This document shows positions 5,632-11,892 of a stretch of DNA of 21,231 nucleotides, piece after piece. A program made the position numbers and the translations under genes. The notes under the pieces were generated by a model. That model was not told where the DNA came from. It did not search any database and was given only the letters and a program-made list of their open reading frames with translations. Source of the stretch: a virus; the IMG/VR virus record IMGVR_UViG_3300044695_001565, positions 1-21,231 of that record. One strand, given 5' to 3'. The number at the start of each line of letters is the position of its first letter. Positions within the stretch are counted from its first letter, which is position 1.

Positions 5632-6413
5632 TGTTCTAGTTCCTTTGTTTCGTTCTCTAGGTTCTTTAACCAGTCCATGGTCTTAGTGAACTTGCTTTGC
5701 TTAGTGTTGCGCTGCGCTGCAAGTCGTAACTGGTCGTATTGCTTGCGCAACTTACCGGGACTCATAATGTTGCCACGCCAGAAGTCATCTGCCTGACACC
5801 ACTGGATAGCTTTTGTGATCTGTTCCCAACTGCGTTCGTCAATCCTGTTAAGTCGTTCCATGTCACTTAGCCATGAATCAGTTACTGTTGGTCGTTTAGA
5901 ACCGTTGGCTTCAATTAGATCAGCTAACAAATTGCAAGCTTGATGAATCTCGTCACCGTAGGTGCGAGTATTAAGTTCATTGGTTCTAAGTTCTATATGG
6001 TTATTAGTTTGTGCATCGTTTTTGGGGCTACCCGTAGCATCATTTTTGGGGCTAGGTGGCTTCATTTTTGGGGCTAGGTAGTTGCAGTTATGACTGCTGG
6101 CTGTGTGTATGTGATACAGGTTAGAAGTCCAGTCACCGGTGTCATTCTTTCGCTTGATGTAGCAGATAGCACCGATACTAATTAGTTCAGTTTTAGCGCG
6201 ATCAACTGTTGCGATAGATGAACCCATTTGCTCTGCAAGTTTCTTGCGTGACCAGTAGCTTGTGCCACGTTTGTTATCGCCATTCTTACGAAGCACTAAA
6301 TAAAGTTTGATCGCCGTAGCTGATACGTCAGACTCAAAGACCCAGTTAGGTATCTGTTGGAATGGAAGTGGCTCAACGTGTATTTCGTCTGTGTCTTGAC
6401 TAAGATTGTGCAT
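5628..6413 (-). CDS. Replication initiator/replisome organizer
   Basis: The product is 261 residues from the ATG at 6413, preceded by AGAGG five bases away; a GTG two codons earlier is also open. The N-terminal part (about 15-110) is a winged helix: SATAIKLYLVLRKNGDNKRG, then WSRKKLAEQMGSSIATVDRA as the HTH, then a wing ending SNLYHIH. A Pro/Lys/Asn-rich linker (about 115-140) coincides with DNA iterons. The C-terminal domain has WEQITKAIQWCQADDFWRGN and MSPGKLRKQYDQLRL, as in DnaD-like replisome organizers. It would bind the origin and recruit the helicase through the next gene. A perfect hairpin lies just upstream of its ribosome binding site. Confidence 0.82.
   Translation of the reverse strand: MHNLSQDTDEIHVEPLPFQQIPNWVFESDVSATAIKLYLVLRKNGDNKRGTSYWSRKKLAEQMGSSIATVDRAKTELISIGAICYIKRKNDTGDWTSNLYHIHTASSHNCNYLAPKMKPPSPKNDATGSPKNDAQTNNHIELRTNELNTRTYGDEIHQACNLLADLIEANGSKRPTVTDSWLSDMERLNRIDERSWEQITKAIQWCQADDFWRGNIMSPGKLRKQYDQLRLAAQRNTKQSKFTKTMDWLKNLENETKELEQ
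6019..6076 (-). repeat. Iteron array, candidate replication origin
   Basis: Three copies of TTTTTGGGGCTA (coding strand TAGCCCCAAAAA) start at 6019, 6043 and 6065, with spacings of 24 and 22 bp. They lie inside the replication initiator gene. The copy at 6065 is read in a different frame (A-P-K-M) from the other two (S-P-K-N-D), so the DNA and not the peptide is conserved. Lambda-type phages place their initiator-binding iterons inside the initiator gene in the same way. An AT-rich stretch lies next to the array at about 5960-6016. Confidence 0.7.
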
Positions 6414-6435
6414 AAGCACCTCTCACTAGGTGTTT

Positions 6436-6473
6436 GAATAGGCTCACGTTGTCGAAATGGCGTGAGCCTATTC
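6436..6473 (-). terminator. Perfect 13-bp hairpin before the replication gene
   Basis: Inverted repeat GAATAGGCTCACG / CGTGAGCCTATTC with a 12-nt loop, 22 bases upstream of the replication ATG and 10 bases after the stop of the preceding gene. No U-tract follows on the minus strand, so it could be an actinobacterial-type terminator, an attenuator in the replication leader, or a protein-binding palindrome. The space left to the ATG is too short for a promoter after it. Confidence 0.6.
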
Positions 6474-6483
6474 CTATTGTACT

Positions 6484-6789
6484 CTAAAGGTTTTCTTGGA
6501 ACTCTACCTTAGACCATTTAAGGCGCAAGGCTTCTACAACTGCGCCGCGTTCTAGCTCTGGCAGGTTAGCGATCTCGTCAAGGCTAACTTCAACCATTTC
6601 AGAACCACACAAGAACTCCAGAACTGCAACTATTACTAGCTGGTGTTCGTCAAACTCTGGCTCATCTATGTTGTCAATAACTTCCCAAACCTTAGCCCAA
6701 TCAACCGGGGTAACTGCATCGTGATTAGCAAACAGTTTGTGGTCTGCCATCCAAGTTGTTTGCACCAACTGTTCGCTTGGTGTTCTCAT
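6484..6789 (-). CDS. Hypothetical acidic protein
   Basis: The product is 101 residues from the ATG at 6789 (AGGAG seven bases upstream; this ATG also overlaps the upstream TGA as ATGA). A longer frame to 6864 is an extension through the ribbon-helix-helix gene and is not used. The protein is acidic, with VDWAKVWEVIDNIDEPEFDE in the first half and two helices at the end (LDEIANLPELERGAVVEALR) that look like a small HTH or protein-binding domain. No family was recognised. It is the last gene before the 6436-6473 hairpin. Confidence 0.65.
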   Translation of the reverse strand: MRTPSEQLVQTTWMADHKLFANHDAVTPVDWAKVWEVIDNIDEPEFDEHQLVIVAVLEFLCGSEMVEVSLDEIANLPELERGAVVEALRLKWSKVEFQENL

Positions 6790-6941
6790 TGCTTTGCTCC
6801 TGTCATTAGCTCTATTGCTGATCTGATCACTTGACTTACATTGGCGTTGTGTTGATGCGCCCATTGTCTAACTGCAAGCATCTGTTCATTGTTAAGACGC
6901 AAGGCAATCATGTTTTCTTTGTTTTCTTTTTCGTCAGCCAT
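6786..6941 (-). CDS. Ribbon-helix-helix (CopG/Arc-like) DNA-binding protein
   Basis: The 51-residue product begins MADEKENKENMIALRLNNEQ and continues to SQVIRSAIELMTGAKQ. The layout is a single strand (MIALRLN, the ribbon), helix 1 (NEQMLAVRQWAHQH) and helix 2 (VSQVIRSAIELM), exactly the RHH fold, with Asn/Val-Ser at the turn. GGAAGG lies seven bases before the ATG, and the TGA overlaps the next ATG (ATGA). RHH dimers bind short palindromes and often repress their own operon. The palindrome at 8182-8200 before the methyltransferase is a candidate target (inference). Confidence 0.8.
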   Translation of the reverse strand: MADEKENKENMIALRLNNEQMLAVRQWAHQHNANVSQVIRSAIELMTGAKQ

Positions 6942-7491
6942 TGCTAACCCTTCCTAGTTGTTGTCCTATTGACTCAATTACGTTTACTGTCACTGCGTTT
7001 CCCATTTGCCGGTAACGCTGCGAATCCGACTGTGATTCAGTCCAGCCGTCAGGGAAGCCCTGTAAGCGTTCACATTCCATAGGAGTTAAACGGCGAACTT
7101 GTAACGGTTCAGCTATAAAAGTTTGCGCGTGATGTGACTGCACACTTGGTTGTAATGCTTGCAATGCTCTCGCCTGTTCTATTTCTGTTGCGCTGAAATT
7201 GTTTGCTGTTGCATCTTCACGAATTGAGTAAGCAATAGCAGGCACATTGCCGCCACCAGTTCCCCAGCGTTGTATAACTGTCTGCATTGTTTCTTCATCT
7301 GTCACGCGCACGTCACCTACTCTTGTTCCGTCAATAATCAACACCGTTGCCCTACTCTCTCCACCATTATCAAATGCGTTTAAGGTAGTACAAACCCCAC
7401 CTTCATTCCAAGTTTCATCGTCATTCTCATTTTGTGCGCGGCGTGATTTAACAAACCAATAAAGAGTCACTACCGCCACCCAACGCACCAC
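6934..7491 (-). CDS. Cytosine-C5 methyltransferase, C-terminal part (motifs IX-X)
   Basis: This frame carries the end of a DNA cytosine-5 methyltransferase: RRLTPMECERLQGFPDGW at 133-150 (motif IX) and RQMGNAVTVNVIESIG at 161-176 (motif X). The preceding 110 residues fit the variable target-recognition region (GVCTTLNAFDNGGESR and others). It overlaps the N-terminal part by 44 nt in the +1 frame relative to it, so one base must be skipped to join them. A possible separate start is a GTG at 7470, with GGTGG upstream, giving MTLYWFVKSRR. So it may be a separate subunit, a +1 frameshift product, or the result of a one-base sequence error or mutation. Confidence 0.8.
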   Translation of the reverse strand: MVRWVAVVTLYWFVKSRRAQNENDDETWNEGGVCTTLNAFDNGGESRATVLIIDGTRVGDVRVTDEETMQTVIQRWGTGGGNVPAIAYSIREDATANNFSATEIEQARALQALQPSVQSHHAQTFIAEPLQVRRLTPMECERLQGFPDGWTESQSDSQRYRQMGNAVTVNVIESIGQQLGRVSNG

Positions 7492-8173
7492 CAGAAACAG
7501 TTAGAGTTGAAACTCTTCCTTCTCTGTATCCTGCAAAGCTAGATTCGCCGTAGACTCCAACGCTGTCTGAAGCGGTGCTGGAAGTAGTTTGCCCCGTTTG
7601 TTCGCTCGTCTCAGAATTCCCTGTGCTGCTTTCGCACTTAGAAAGTATTTCTCTAAAGGGTTTTGTTCCAACACTTGCGACAACAAAGACTCTTCTACGG
7701 CGTTGGGGGACTCCGAAGAATTGCGAATCAAGCAAACGCCATTCGATGTTGCTATACCCTGAGTCGGCCAATGCAGTGAGGACTGCTCCGAAGTCGCGTC
7801 CTTGATTGCTTGAAAGAAGTCCCGGCACGTTTTCCAAGAGGATAGTTTCTGCTTTGGTATGCGTTGCGAAACGCAAAGCGTCATAGAAAAGTCCACTTCG
7901 TTTGCCAGATAAGCCAGCTCGCTTTCCTGCAACAGAGAGGTCTTGGCAGGGGAATCCGCCACAAACAAGGTCAATGTTTCCTGTGAGTCCAATTTGATCA
8001 GCCCAATCTATTGCCGTAGTTACGTCATCGTGTTTTGGAACGTTAGGAAACTGCAACTCAAGCACAGACCTAGCGTGTTTATCTATCTCAACTTGACCAA
8101 CGCAAGTGTGACCTGAGCGTTCTAGCCCTAGATCGAATCCACCTACGCCAGCGAATAAGGATACAAACTTCAT
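7448..8173 (-). CDS. Cytosine-C5 methyltransferase, N-terminal part (motifs I-VIII)
   Basis: The 241-residue product has motif I SLFAGVGGFDLGLE at 5-18 (SAM binding), motif IV FPCQDLS with the catalytic Cys at 76, motif VI ENV at 114-116 and motif VIII QRRRR at 157-161. A linker SSFAGYREGR...GGALGGGSDS follows before the frame ends, where family members continue into the recognition domain. It would transfer a methyl group to C5 of cytosine in phage DNA, to evade restriction or for regulation. No restriction partner is seen. The ATG at 8173 has no ribosome binding site but lies eight bases after a TATAAC box, which suggests a leaderless transcript. Confidence 0.9.
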   Translation of the reverse strand: MKFVSLFAGVGGFDLGLERSGHTCVGQVEIDKHARSVLELQFPNVPKHDDVTTAIDWADQIGLTGNIDLVCGGFPCQDLSVAGKRAGLSGKRSGLFYDALRFATHTKAETILLENVPGLLSSNQGRDFGAVLTALADSGYSNIEWRLLDSQFFGVPQRRRRVFVVASVGTKPFREILSKCESSTGNSETSEQTGQTTSSTASDSVGVYGESSFAGYREGRVSTLTVSGGALGGGSDSLLVC

Positions 8174-8181
8174 GGCTTGAG

Positions 8182-8200
8182 GTTATACAGTCTGTATGAC
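8182..8200 (-). promoter_or_regulatory. 19-bp palindromic operator over a -10 box
   Basis: GTTATACAG-T-CTGTATGAC has 9-bp arms around a central T with one mismatch. On the coding strand its end is TATAAC (8187-8182), eight bases before the methyltransferase ATG, the spacing expected for a -10 element of a leaderless gene. A TTGCAT 15 bases further upstream is a weak -35. A dimeric repressor bound here would block the promoter. The regulator is not identified. Confidence 0.55.
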
Positions 8201-8217
8201 AAATGCAAATAGGCAAA

Positions 8218-8257
8218 GTAAATGCCACCCGACAAAGCATAAGCGAGTGGCATTTAC
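8218..8257 (-). terminator. 11-bp perfect inverted repeat, possible terminator
   Basis: GTAAATGCCAC / GTGGCATTTAC with an 18-nt loop lies between the HNH gene stop and the methyltransferase promoter. It may end the transcript that comes from 10545 or form a binding site. No clear U-run follows (TTTACTTTGCC), so the terminator reading is moderate. Confidence 0.5.
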
Positions 8258-8259
8258 GG

Positions 8260-8276
8260 TCTAGGGATCGCCTAGA
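8260..8276 (-). repeat. Small hairpin TCTAGG-N5-CCTAGA
   Basis: A perfect 6-bp stem with a 5-nt loop adjoins the larger hairpin at 8218-8257. The two together look like a double stem after the HNH stop codon and could act as one termination or processing element. Confidence 0.4.
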
Positions 8277-8289
8277 GCTGCGCAAGTAA

Positions 8290-8826
8290 TTAGATACTAG
8301 CCTTTAACCGCCATTCAACCAAATACTTGTTGGTCTTGCTCCTATTGCATTTCTTGCAAGCAGAAACCAAGTTGCCGATTGAGTGCCTGCCACCCTTTGA
8401 AATTGGAATAACGTGGTCTATTTCAATTTGATTATCTGAACCGCAGTAGAAGCAGCTTGATTCATACAACCGTTTGATTTCTTTGCCAGAAATAACAAAC
8501 GTGCCGTTCTCTCTTATCTTGGCTCTGCGCTTTTGTTTAAGACTTCTAAACTTTTCTGGGTTCTCTAAACGCCATTTGTTTTTGGATCGTTTGTAGCTTT
8601 CAGGATTGTTAATCTGCCAGTTCAGTGTTGCTTGCCTGACCTTTTGCTTGTTGGCTTCACGATACCTTTTATGTCTAACAGCGTTCTTGTCTTTGTCGTT
8701 CTGATTCTTAGCAGCAATACAAGATTTGCAAACGTGTTCAAGTCCATCTTTCATTTGACTGCGCTTACTAAAACAATCAACAGGTTTAACCTGATCGCAC
8801 TTTTTACAATTCTTAGTCATGGTCAT
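8290..8826 (-). CDS. HNH endonuclease with N-terminal zinc finger and basic linker
   Basis: The 178-residue protein has an N-terminal zinc region (C7/C10 and C33/C36: CKKC, then HVCKSC), a long Lys/Arg/Asn-rich linker (40-110), and a C-terminal HNH domain: CFYCG at 125-129, IDHVIPISKGG at 136-146 with the DH pair, NLVSACKKCNRSK at 152-164. This domain order is typical of phage HNH homing endonucleases (linker binding DNA, HNH cutting). It can also be a resident nuclease. The ATG at 8826 overlaps the upstream TGA (ATGA); a second ATG two codons later is possible. It stands at the end of its operon, just before a hairpin, the position often taken by mobile HNH genes. Confidence 0.9.
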   Translation of the reverse strand: MTMTKNCKKCDQVKPVDCFSKRSQMKDGLEHVCKSCIAAKNQNDKDKNAVRHKRYREANKQKVRQATLNWQINNPESYKRSKNKWRLENPEKFRSLKQKRRAKIRENGTFVISGKEIKRLYESSCFYCGSDNQIEIDHVIPISKGGRHSIGNLVSACKKCNRSKTNKYLVEWRLKASI

Positions 8827-9050
8827 TTGCTGATTTCAGACAACCTTGAAAGTCGCGCTCTCAGATGCGCCAAATACACAATCGCATCGTCTAGTTCTTC
8901 CAGCGTTTCTAAAACGATCTGCTCGCCTGATTTAGTTTCAATGCTTTGTTCAGTACCTCGGCTGTATTGCTCGTCACCTGTACCCATAATCCGTGAGCGC
9001 AAAGACTCAACGCATCGCGTAACTTGGTCAGCTAGTTCTTCACTTGTCAT
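8823..9050 (-). CDS. Small helical phage protein, MazG-like pattern
   Basis: The 75-residue protein has IMGTGDEQYSRG at 21-32 and a C-terminal helix LEELDDAIVYLAHLRARLSRL at 49-69. The pattern MGTGDEQY...EELDDAIVYLAHLR resembles, by recall, a small conserved actinophage protein. The EELxD...Y motif recalls all-alpha NTP pyrophosphohydrolases (MazG), but the protein is too short for a full catalytic domain. Function is unknown. It overlaps the Cys-rich peptide gene by 11 nt and the HNH gene by 4 nt. Confidence 0.65.
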   Translation of the reverse strand: MTSEELADQVTRCVESLRSRIMGTGDEQYSRGTEQSIETKSGEQIVLETLEELDDAIVYLAHLRARLSRLSEISK

Positions 9051-9144
9051 GGACTAACCTGAACTCACTGCATACGCGACACGTTTCATAATCGCCCTCT
9101 GTTGATTTAACGTATAGCCAATCGTGACTACAAGATTTTGGCAT
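9040..9144 (-). CDS. Cys/His-rich peptide (34 aa)
   Basis: The 34-codon product is MPKSCSHDWLYVKSTEGDYE, then TCRVCSEFRLVHDK. It has CxH (C5, H7) and CxxC (C22, C25), a minimal zinc-binding arrangement. A first ATG at 9147 is also open, but AGGTGGG spaces better with the second ATG. The gene overlaps the end of the metallophosphoesterase gene by 17 nt and the next gene by 11 nt. Similar short zinc peptides are common in phages. The role is unknown. Confidence 0.6.
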   Translation of the reverse strand: MPKSCSHDWLYVKSTEGDYETCRVCSEFRLVHDK

Positions 9145-10312
9145 CATCCCACCTACCGTTTCCTACTGTTAGTGTCAGCATTCCTGCTGGTGCAGCTTGC
9201 CCTGATGAATTCTCAAACCAAGTTGAGCCACCGTCAAGTGCTGGTGCTTGTATCCAAGTCTTGCGCCCTGACTGTTCAATCTTTAAGTGATGATAGTGGC
9301 CTGTGAGTAGCAAAGTAGATTCGCCAATGTCTTGTTGCCCGTGTGCCATGTTCTTCCACCACTCAACGGCCTTGCCTCGGCACTGATGCCCATGAGCAAG
9401 ACCAACAACTGTGCCAGCCATGTCTAAGGTGACGGTCAAAGTGTCATAACGGGGGAACACAAAACTAACGTGCTTGTAATCAGGGTGATCAGCCAGCGCA
9501 TCAGCTACGGCAGAAGCTGCATCTAGTGCGAATGAATCCGTGTAGGTAGTTGCCATTGAGTTTCCAACGCGCACCGCTTCATCGTGATTACCGGGAACGC
9601 AAGGCACAATCACGCGGTCAGCTAGTGGCGCAAATGTTTTAACCATGTGCAAAAGCAAACGGCGATAGACACGAATCTGTGAAGTTAGGTCTAAGTCTGT
9701 ACGCCAGATGTGCTTGCCACCTTGCGAGTTCATACCCTCAATGCAGTCACCTAACTGCGGTAGATAGATCGTTCCAATGTCGCGCCCTGCCTTGCGTAGT
9801 TCTTTGAGTCTGGCAACGGCTAAATCTGTCTTGTGTAATACGTTCTTGATGATTTCCTCAGAGCCACCACCGTCAATCTTTCCAACTTGGGTGTCTGCTA
9901 GTACCACAACATAGGCTAAAGTCGCGCTACGGGCTTCTGTGGGCTTCCTAGAGGGTGTCTGTGGCTTCCACTTCCCTACTATTTGCAGTAGGTCATCTAT
10001 GGGAACGTGGTGTGCGCCTGATGTGGGTACAAACGTGGCTCTAAATGATTCAAGCCATTCGCCATCCCAACGCTGCCACTTGCTACGGCGTAGACCTGTT
10101 ATACGCCACTTGATTGGATCCAATTCAAACTCAGCTAAGAGTTCAGCGTGATCGGGTTCATCGCCTGCTGGTCTAGGAACTGAGCGCAGAACGCCACCGC
10201 TTGAGTCGTATTCAATGCCGGGTTCAAAGCCTGCTGGAATAGATTTTGCAACGCGCTTGCGCTGTTCATCATCCCCTAGCTTTGATAGATCGTCTGTAAG
10301 ACTCATGGGCAT
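9128..10312 (-). CDS. Calcineurin-like metallophosphoesterase
   Basis: The 394-residue protein carries the metallophosphoesterase motifs in order: LADTQVGK at 138-145 (D-x-[HQ]), LGDCIEG at 187-193 (GD), PGNHDE at 230-235 (GNHD), AHGHQ at 296-300 and TGHYHHL at 327-333. These are the ligands of the two-metal site. About 135 N-terminal residues precede the enzyme, including PDHAELLAEFELDPIKWRIT and a Trp-rich segment KWQRWDGEW, a possible DNA-binding module. Enzymes of this type in phages may act as nucleases or phosphatases; the substrate is unknown. The ATG at 10312 has GGAAGG six bases upstream. An ATG two codons later overlaps the previous TGA. Confidence 0.9.
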   Translation of the reverse strand: MPMSLTDDLSKLGDDEQRKRVAKSIPAGFEPGIEYDSSGGVLRSVPRPAGDEPDHAELLAEFELDPIKWRITGLRRSKWQRWDGEWLESFRATFVPTSGAHHVPIDDLLQIVGKWKPQTPSRKPTEARSATLAYVVVLADTQVGKIDGGGSEEIIKNVLHKTDLAVARLKELRKAGRDIGTIYLPQLGDCIEGMNSQGGKHIWRTDLDLTSQIRVYRRLLLHMVKTFAPLADRVIVPCVPGNHDEAVRVGNSMATTYTDSFALDAASAVADALADHPDYKHVSFVFPRYDTLTVTLDMAGTVVGLAHGHQCRGKAVEWWKNMAHGQQDIGESTLLLTGHYHHLKIEQSGRKTWIQAPALDGGSTWFENSSGQAAPAGMLTLTVGNGRWDDAKIL

Positions 10313-10545
10313 TTACAACCTTCCGCATTTGTCTTGCGGTTACGGTGTCTAGTTATTGTTTGTCTGCTTATGTCGTAGCCGTTACTGGTTAGTATCTTTG
10401 CAAGATTAGTAGGGCTTGAATCAGGATCGTCTAGTGCTTTGTTTAGTGCTTTGACTTCTGTTGCGTTTAGGGTCTTAATGATTTCAGCAACGCTACAAGA
10501 TGCTTTCTTACGGCTTACGTTTTCTAAATCGTCAAGTAAGGTCAC
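10303..10545 (-). CDS. Small HTH DNA-binding protein
   Basis: The product is 80 residues from the GTG at 10545 with AAAGGTGG five bases upstream; an earlier GTG at 10554 would overlap this site. The helical pattern SPTNLAKILTSNGYDISRQT then ITRHRNRK is a typical helix-turn-helix with the recognition helix ISRQTITRHR, ending in EGCKCP. Proteins with this ending occur in actinophages beside the metallophosphoesterase gene (recalled). It is the first gene after a candidate promoter at 10563-10591 and may regulate it. Confidence 0.7.
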   Translation of the reverse strand: MTLLDDLENVSRKKASCSVAEIIKTLNATEVKALNKALDDPDSSPTNLAKILTSNGYDISRQTITRHRNRKTNAEGCKCP

Positions 10546-10560
10546 AGTGACCACCTTTCG

Positions 10561-10591
10561 TCTAGATAAGTCTAGAGCGCAAGTACGTCAA
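10561..10591 (-). promoter_or_regulatory. Candidate promoter with paired TCTAGA sites
   Basis: On the minus strand TTGACG (10591-10586) is followed after 17 bp by TATCTA (10568-10563), a spacing that fits a sigma-70 promoter; the -10 is weak. TCTAGA palindromes at 10561-10566 and 10571-10576, exactly 10 bp apart, flank and overlap the -10 and could be an operator. The -35 overlaps the stop codon of the previous gene. Confidence 0.4.
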
Positions 10592-10866
10592 TTCGTTGTT
10601 TTTTTTGTGCGTGTCGGCTTTGTAACTAATTCCTCAATTGAGTTAAGGCGATAGTCAAGCTCTTTAACGCTGGTTTCAATGCGGTTTACTGTGTGCGCTA
10701 TGTCCGGGAGCGACTTGCCACCATTGGCTGTTGGGCTAATTGGGTAAGTAGCCTGATCTATGTACGCCTTAATGGGTTTAACTATTCCCCATTTGATAGC
10801 TGTGCCAGCGAGAATCAAGATCGCCATTATTGCGCCTGCGTATTGCCCTAGTTCAATTAGTCCCAT
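10588..10866 (-). CDS. One-helix membrane protein of the lysis region
   Basis: The product is 92 residues from the ATG at 10866, coupled to the upstream stop (TAATG) with GGTGG upstream; a longer ATG at 10881 is possible. Residues 8-32 (QYAGAIMAILILAGTAIKWG) form one membrane helix. A soluble tail follows, with YPISPTANGGKSLPDIAHTV and then a predicted coiled coil (NRIETSVKELDYRLNSIEEL), ending Lys/Thr-rich. The segment resembles DUF2746-type actinophage membrane proteins by recall. Its place after the endolysin suggests a holin or lysis accessory. Confidence 0.65.
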   Translation of the reverse strand: MGLIELGQYAGAIMAILILAGTAIKWGIVKPIKAYIDQATYPISPTANGGKSLPDIAHTVNRIETSVKELDYRLNSIEELVTKPTRTKKTTN

Positions 10867-11321
10867 TACGGCTGCCACCATTTAACTTGTCGCTCATCTG
10901 AATAACACTTACCACCCACAACTTTATACTGCGCCACGATTGGGTATGTGGTTTTAGATTCCCACCACATAGTTCCTTGCCAGTCTTTAGTTGTTTCAGG
11001 GGTAAATGAGAACGTGGTTGTGCCTGTGGTGTCTTTGCCCTCAGGGGTTAAACGCGCAAGCCTTAACTTGACGTACTTAGGTCGCTTAGTGCAGTTAATG
11101 TGCAGCTGAACGAAGAACAAAGAACGCTCACCACCAAGAACAAATGGCTCACAGTCTTTGAATGTTTGCCACTTGCCAGTAACGCTTTGATCAGATGTGA
11201 CTTTGCACAATCCAGACTTTTTGGCAGTTGCTACAACGTAAGGTTCTGCACCTTCAGCAGATACCTGAGATGCAAATAGTAAAGTGAAAGCCGTAGCGCA
11301 GGTCGCTATACGGCCAAGCAC
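10866..11321 (-). CDS. Secreted Cys-containing protein of the lysis region
   Basis: The 151-residue product starts at a GTG that shares a base with the upstream TAG (TAGTG). The N-terminus is a signal peptide: MLGRIATCATAFTLLFASQV then SA at 21-22, cleavage after about residue 22. The mature part is beta-rich with cysteines at 39, 57, 76 and 138 that could form two disulfides, and several Trp (KDWQGTMWWESK). No catalytic motif was seen. Its place directly after the M23 peptidase suggests a cell-envelope role in lysis or superinfection exclusion (inference). Confidence 0.65.
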   Translation of the reverse strand: MLGRIATCATAFTLLFASQVSAEGAEPYVVATAKKSGLCKVTSDQSVTGKWQTFKDCEPFVLGGERSLFFVQLHINCTKRPKYVKLRLARLTPEGKDTTGTTTFSFTPETTKDWQGTMWWESKTTYPIVAQYKVVGGKCYSDERQVKWWQP

Positions 11322-11710
11322 TACTTCGCTAAGATCGCTGCTGGGTCTATGTCTTTGCCGGCTGACCAGCGAATGTTGTCACGCATTTCAAAGTGAAGAT
11401 GCGGGCCTGACGAATTGCCAGTGTTACCTGACTCCCCGATGTGCTGTCCAGCAACAACTTTATCGCCGGGCTTTGCAAGAGCCTTAGACAAGTGTGCATA
11501 GATTACCCAGCCACCCTCGACTTTTTGGACTAACTGAGTGCCGTAACTTTTGCCCCAAGATGCGTTTTCAATCTTGCCGTCAGCTACTGCAATAATGTCA
11601 GTTCCAACTTTGCAAGCGAAATCAACGCCTGTGTGATAACCCTTTGACCACATCTTGCCTTTTTTGCCGTATGCGGTTGTAATCTTTCCGCCGTTAATTG
11701 GTAAGCCCAT
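11321..11710 (-). CDS. M23 peptidase (LytM-type), endolysin candidate
   Basis: The 129-residue protein is a single M23 domain. The metal ligands are H26 and D30 in HTGVDF, and H106 in HLHFE at 104-108; H73 in YAHLS is the additional catalytic histidine. It would cut cross-bridges in peptidoglycan. There is no cell-wall-binding domain and no signal peptide, so export through a holin is likely. Neighbouring membrane proteins (11713-11892, 13191-13433) are holin candidates. Alternatively it could be a structural lysin, but it is small and lies away from the tail genes. Confidence 0.9.
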   Translation of the reverse strand: MGLPINGGKITTAYGKKGKMWSKGYHTGVDFACKVGTDIIAVADGKIENASWGKSYGTQLVQKVEGGWVIYAHLSKALAKPGDKVVAGQHIGESGNTGNSSGPHLHFEMRDNIRWSAGKDIDPAAILAK

Positions 11711-11712
11711 TG

Positions 11713-11892
11713 TTAATCCTCATCATCTTGTCTTAAAGGCAATGTTACCAGCCACACCAAAGCACCAATAAGAATGATGTAGCCCGTAACTGTACGAGCT
11801 GAACCAGTCAAGGTTGCGTATGCAATAAGCAAGCCTACGAATGTGTAGGTTTCACCAGTAATTTCACGCAGGTATTTCTTTATCCATTTCAT
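11713..11892 (-). CDS. Two-helix membrane protein, holin candidate
   Basis: The 59-residue product begins MKWIKKYLREITGETYTFVG, with two hydrophobic helices (about 17-33 and 36-54) and an acidic end RQDDED. The basic start, two helices with a short turn and charged end fit a class II holin. The ATG overlaps the upstream TGA (ATGA), and only 2 nt separate its stop from the M23 peptidase ATG. Its place directly before the endolysin supports the call. Confidence 0.75.
   Translation of the reverse strand: MKWIKKYLREITGETYTFVGLLIAYATLTGSARTVTGYIILIGALVWLVTLPLRQDDED

Noticed and set aside
6789-6864. N-terminal extension of the 6484 gene to 6864
   Set aside because: It runs through the ribbon-helix-helix gene; the ATG at 6789 has a good ribosome binding site and an ATGA junction.
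7501-7992. 163-codon minus-strand ORF inside the methyltransferase
   Set aside because: It lies in the third frame; the methyltransferase motifs prove the other frame, and the product has no recognisable pattern.
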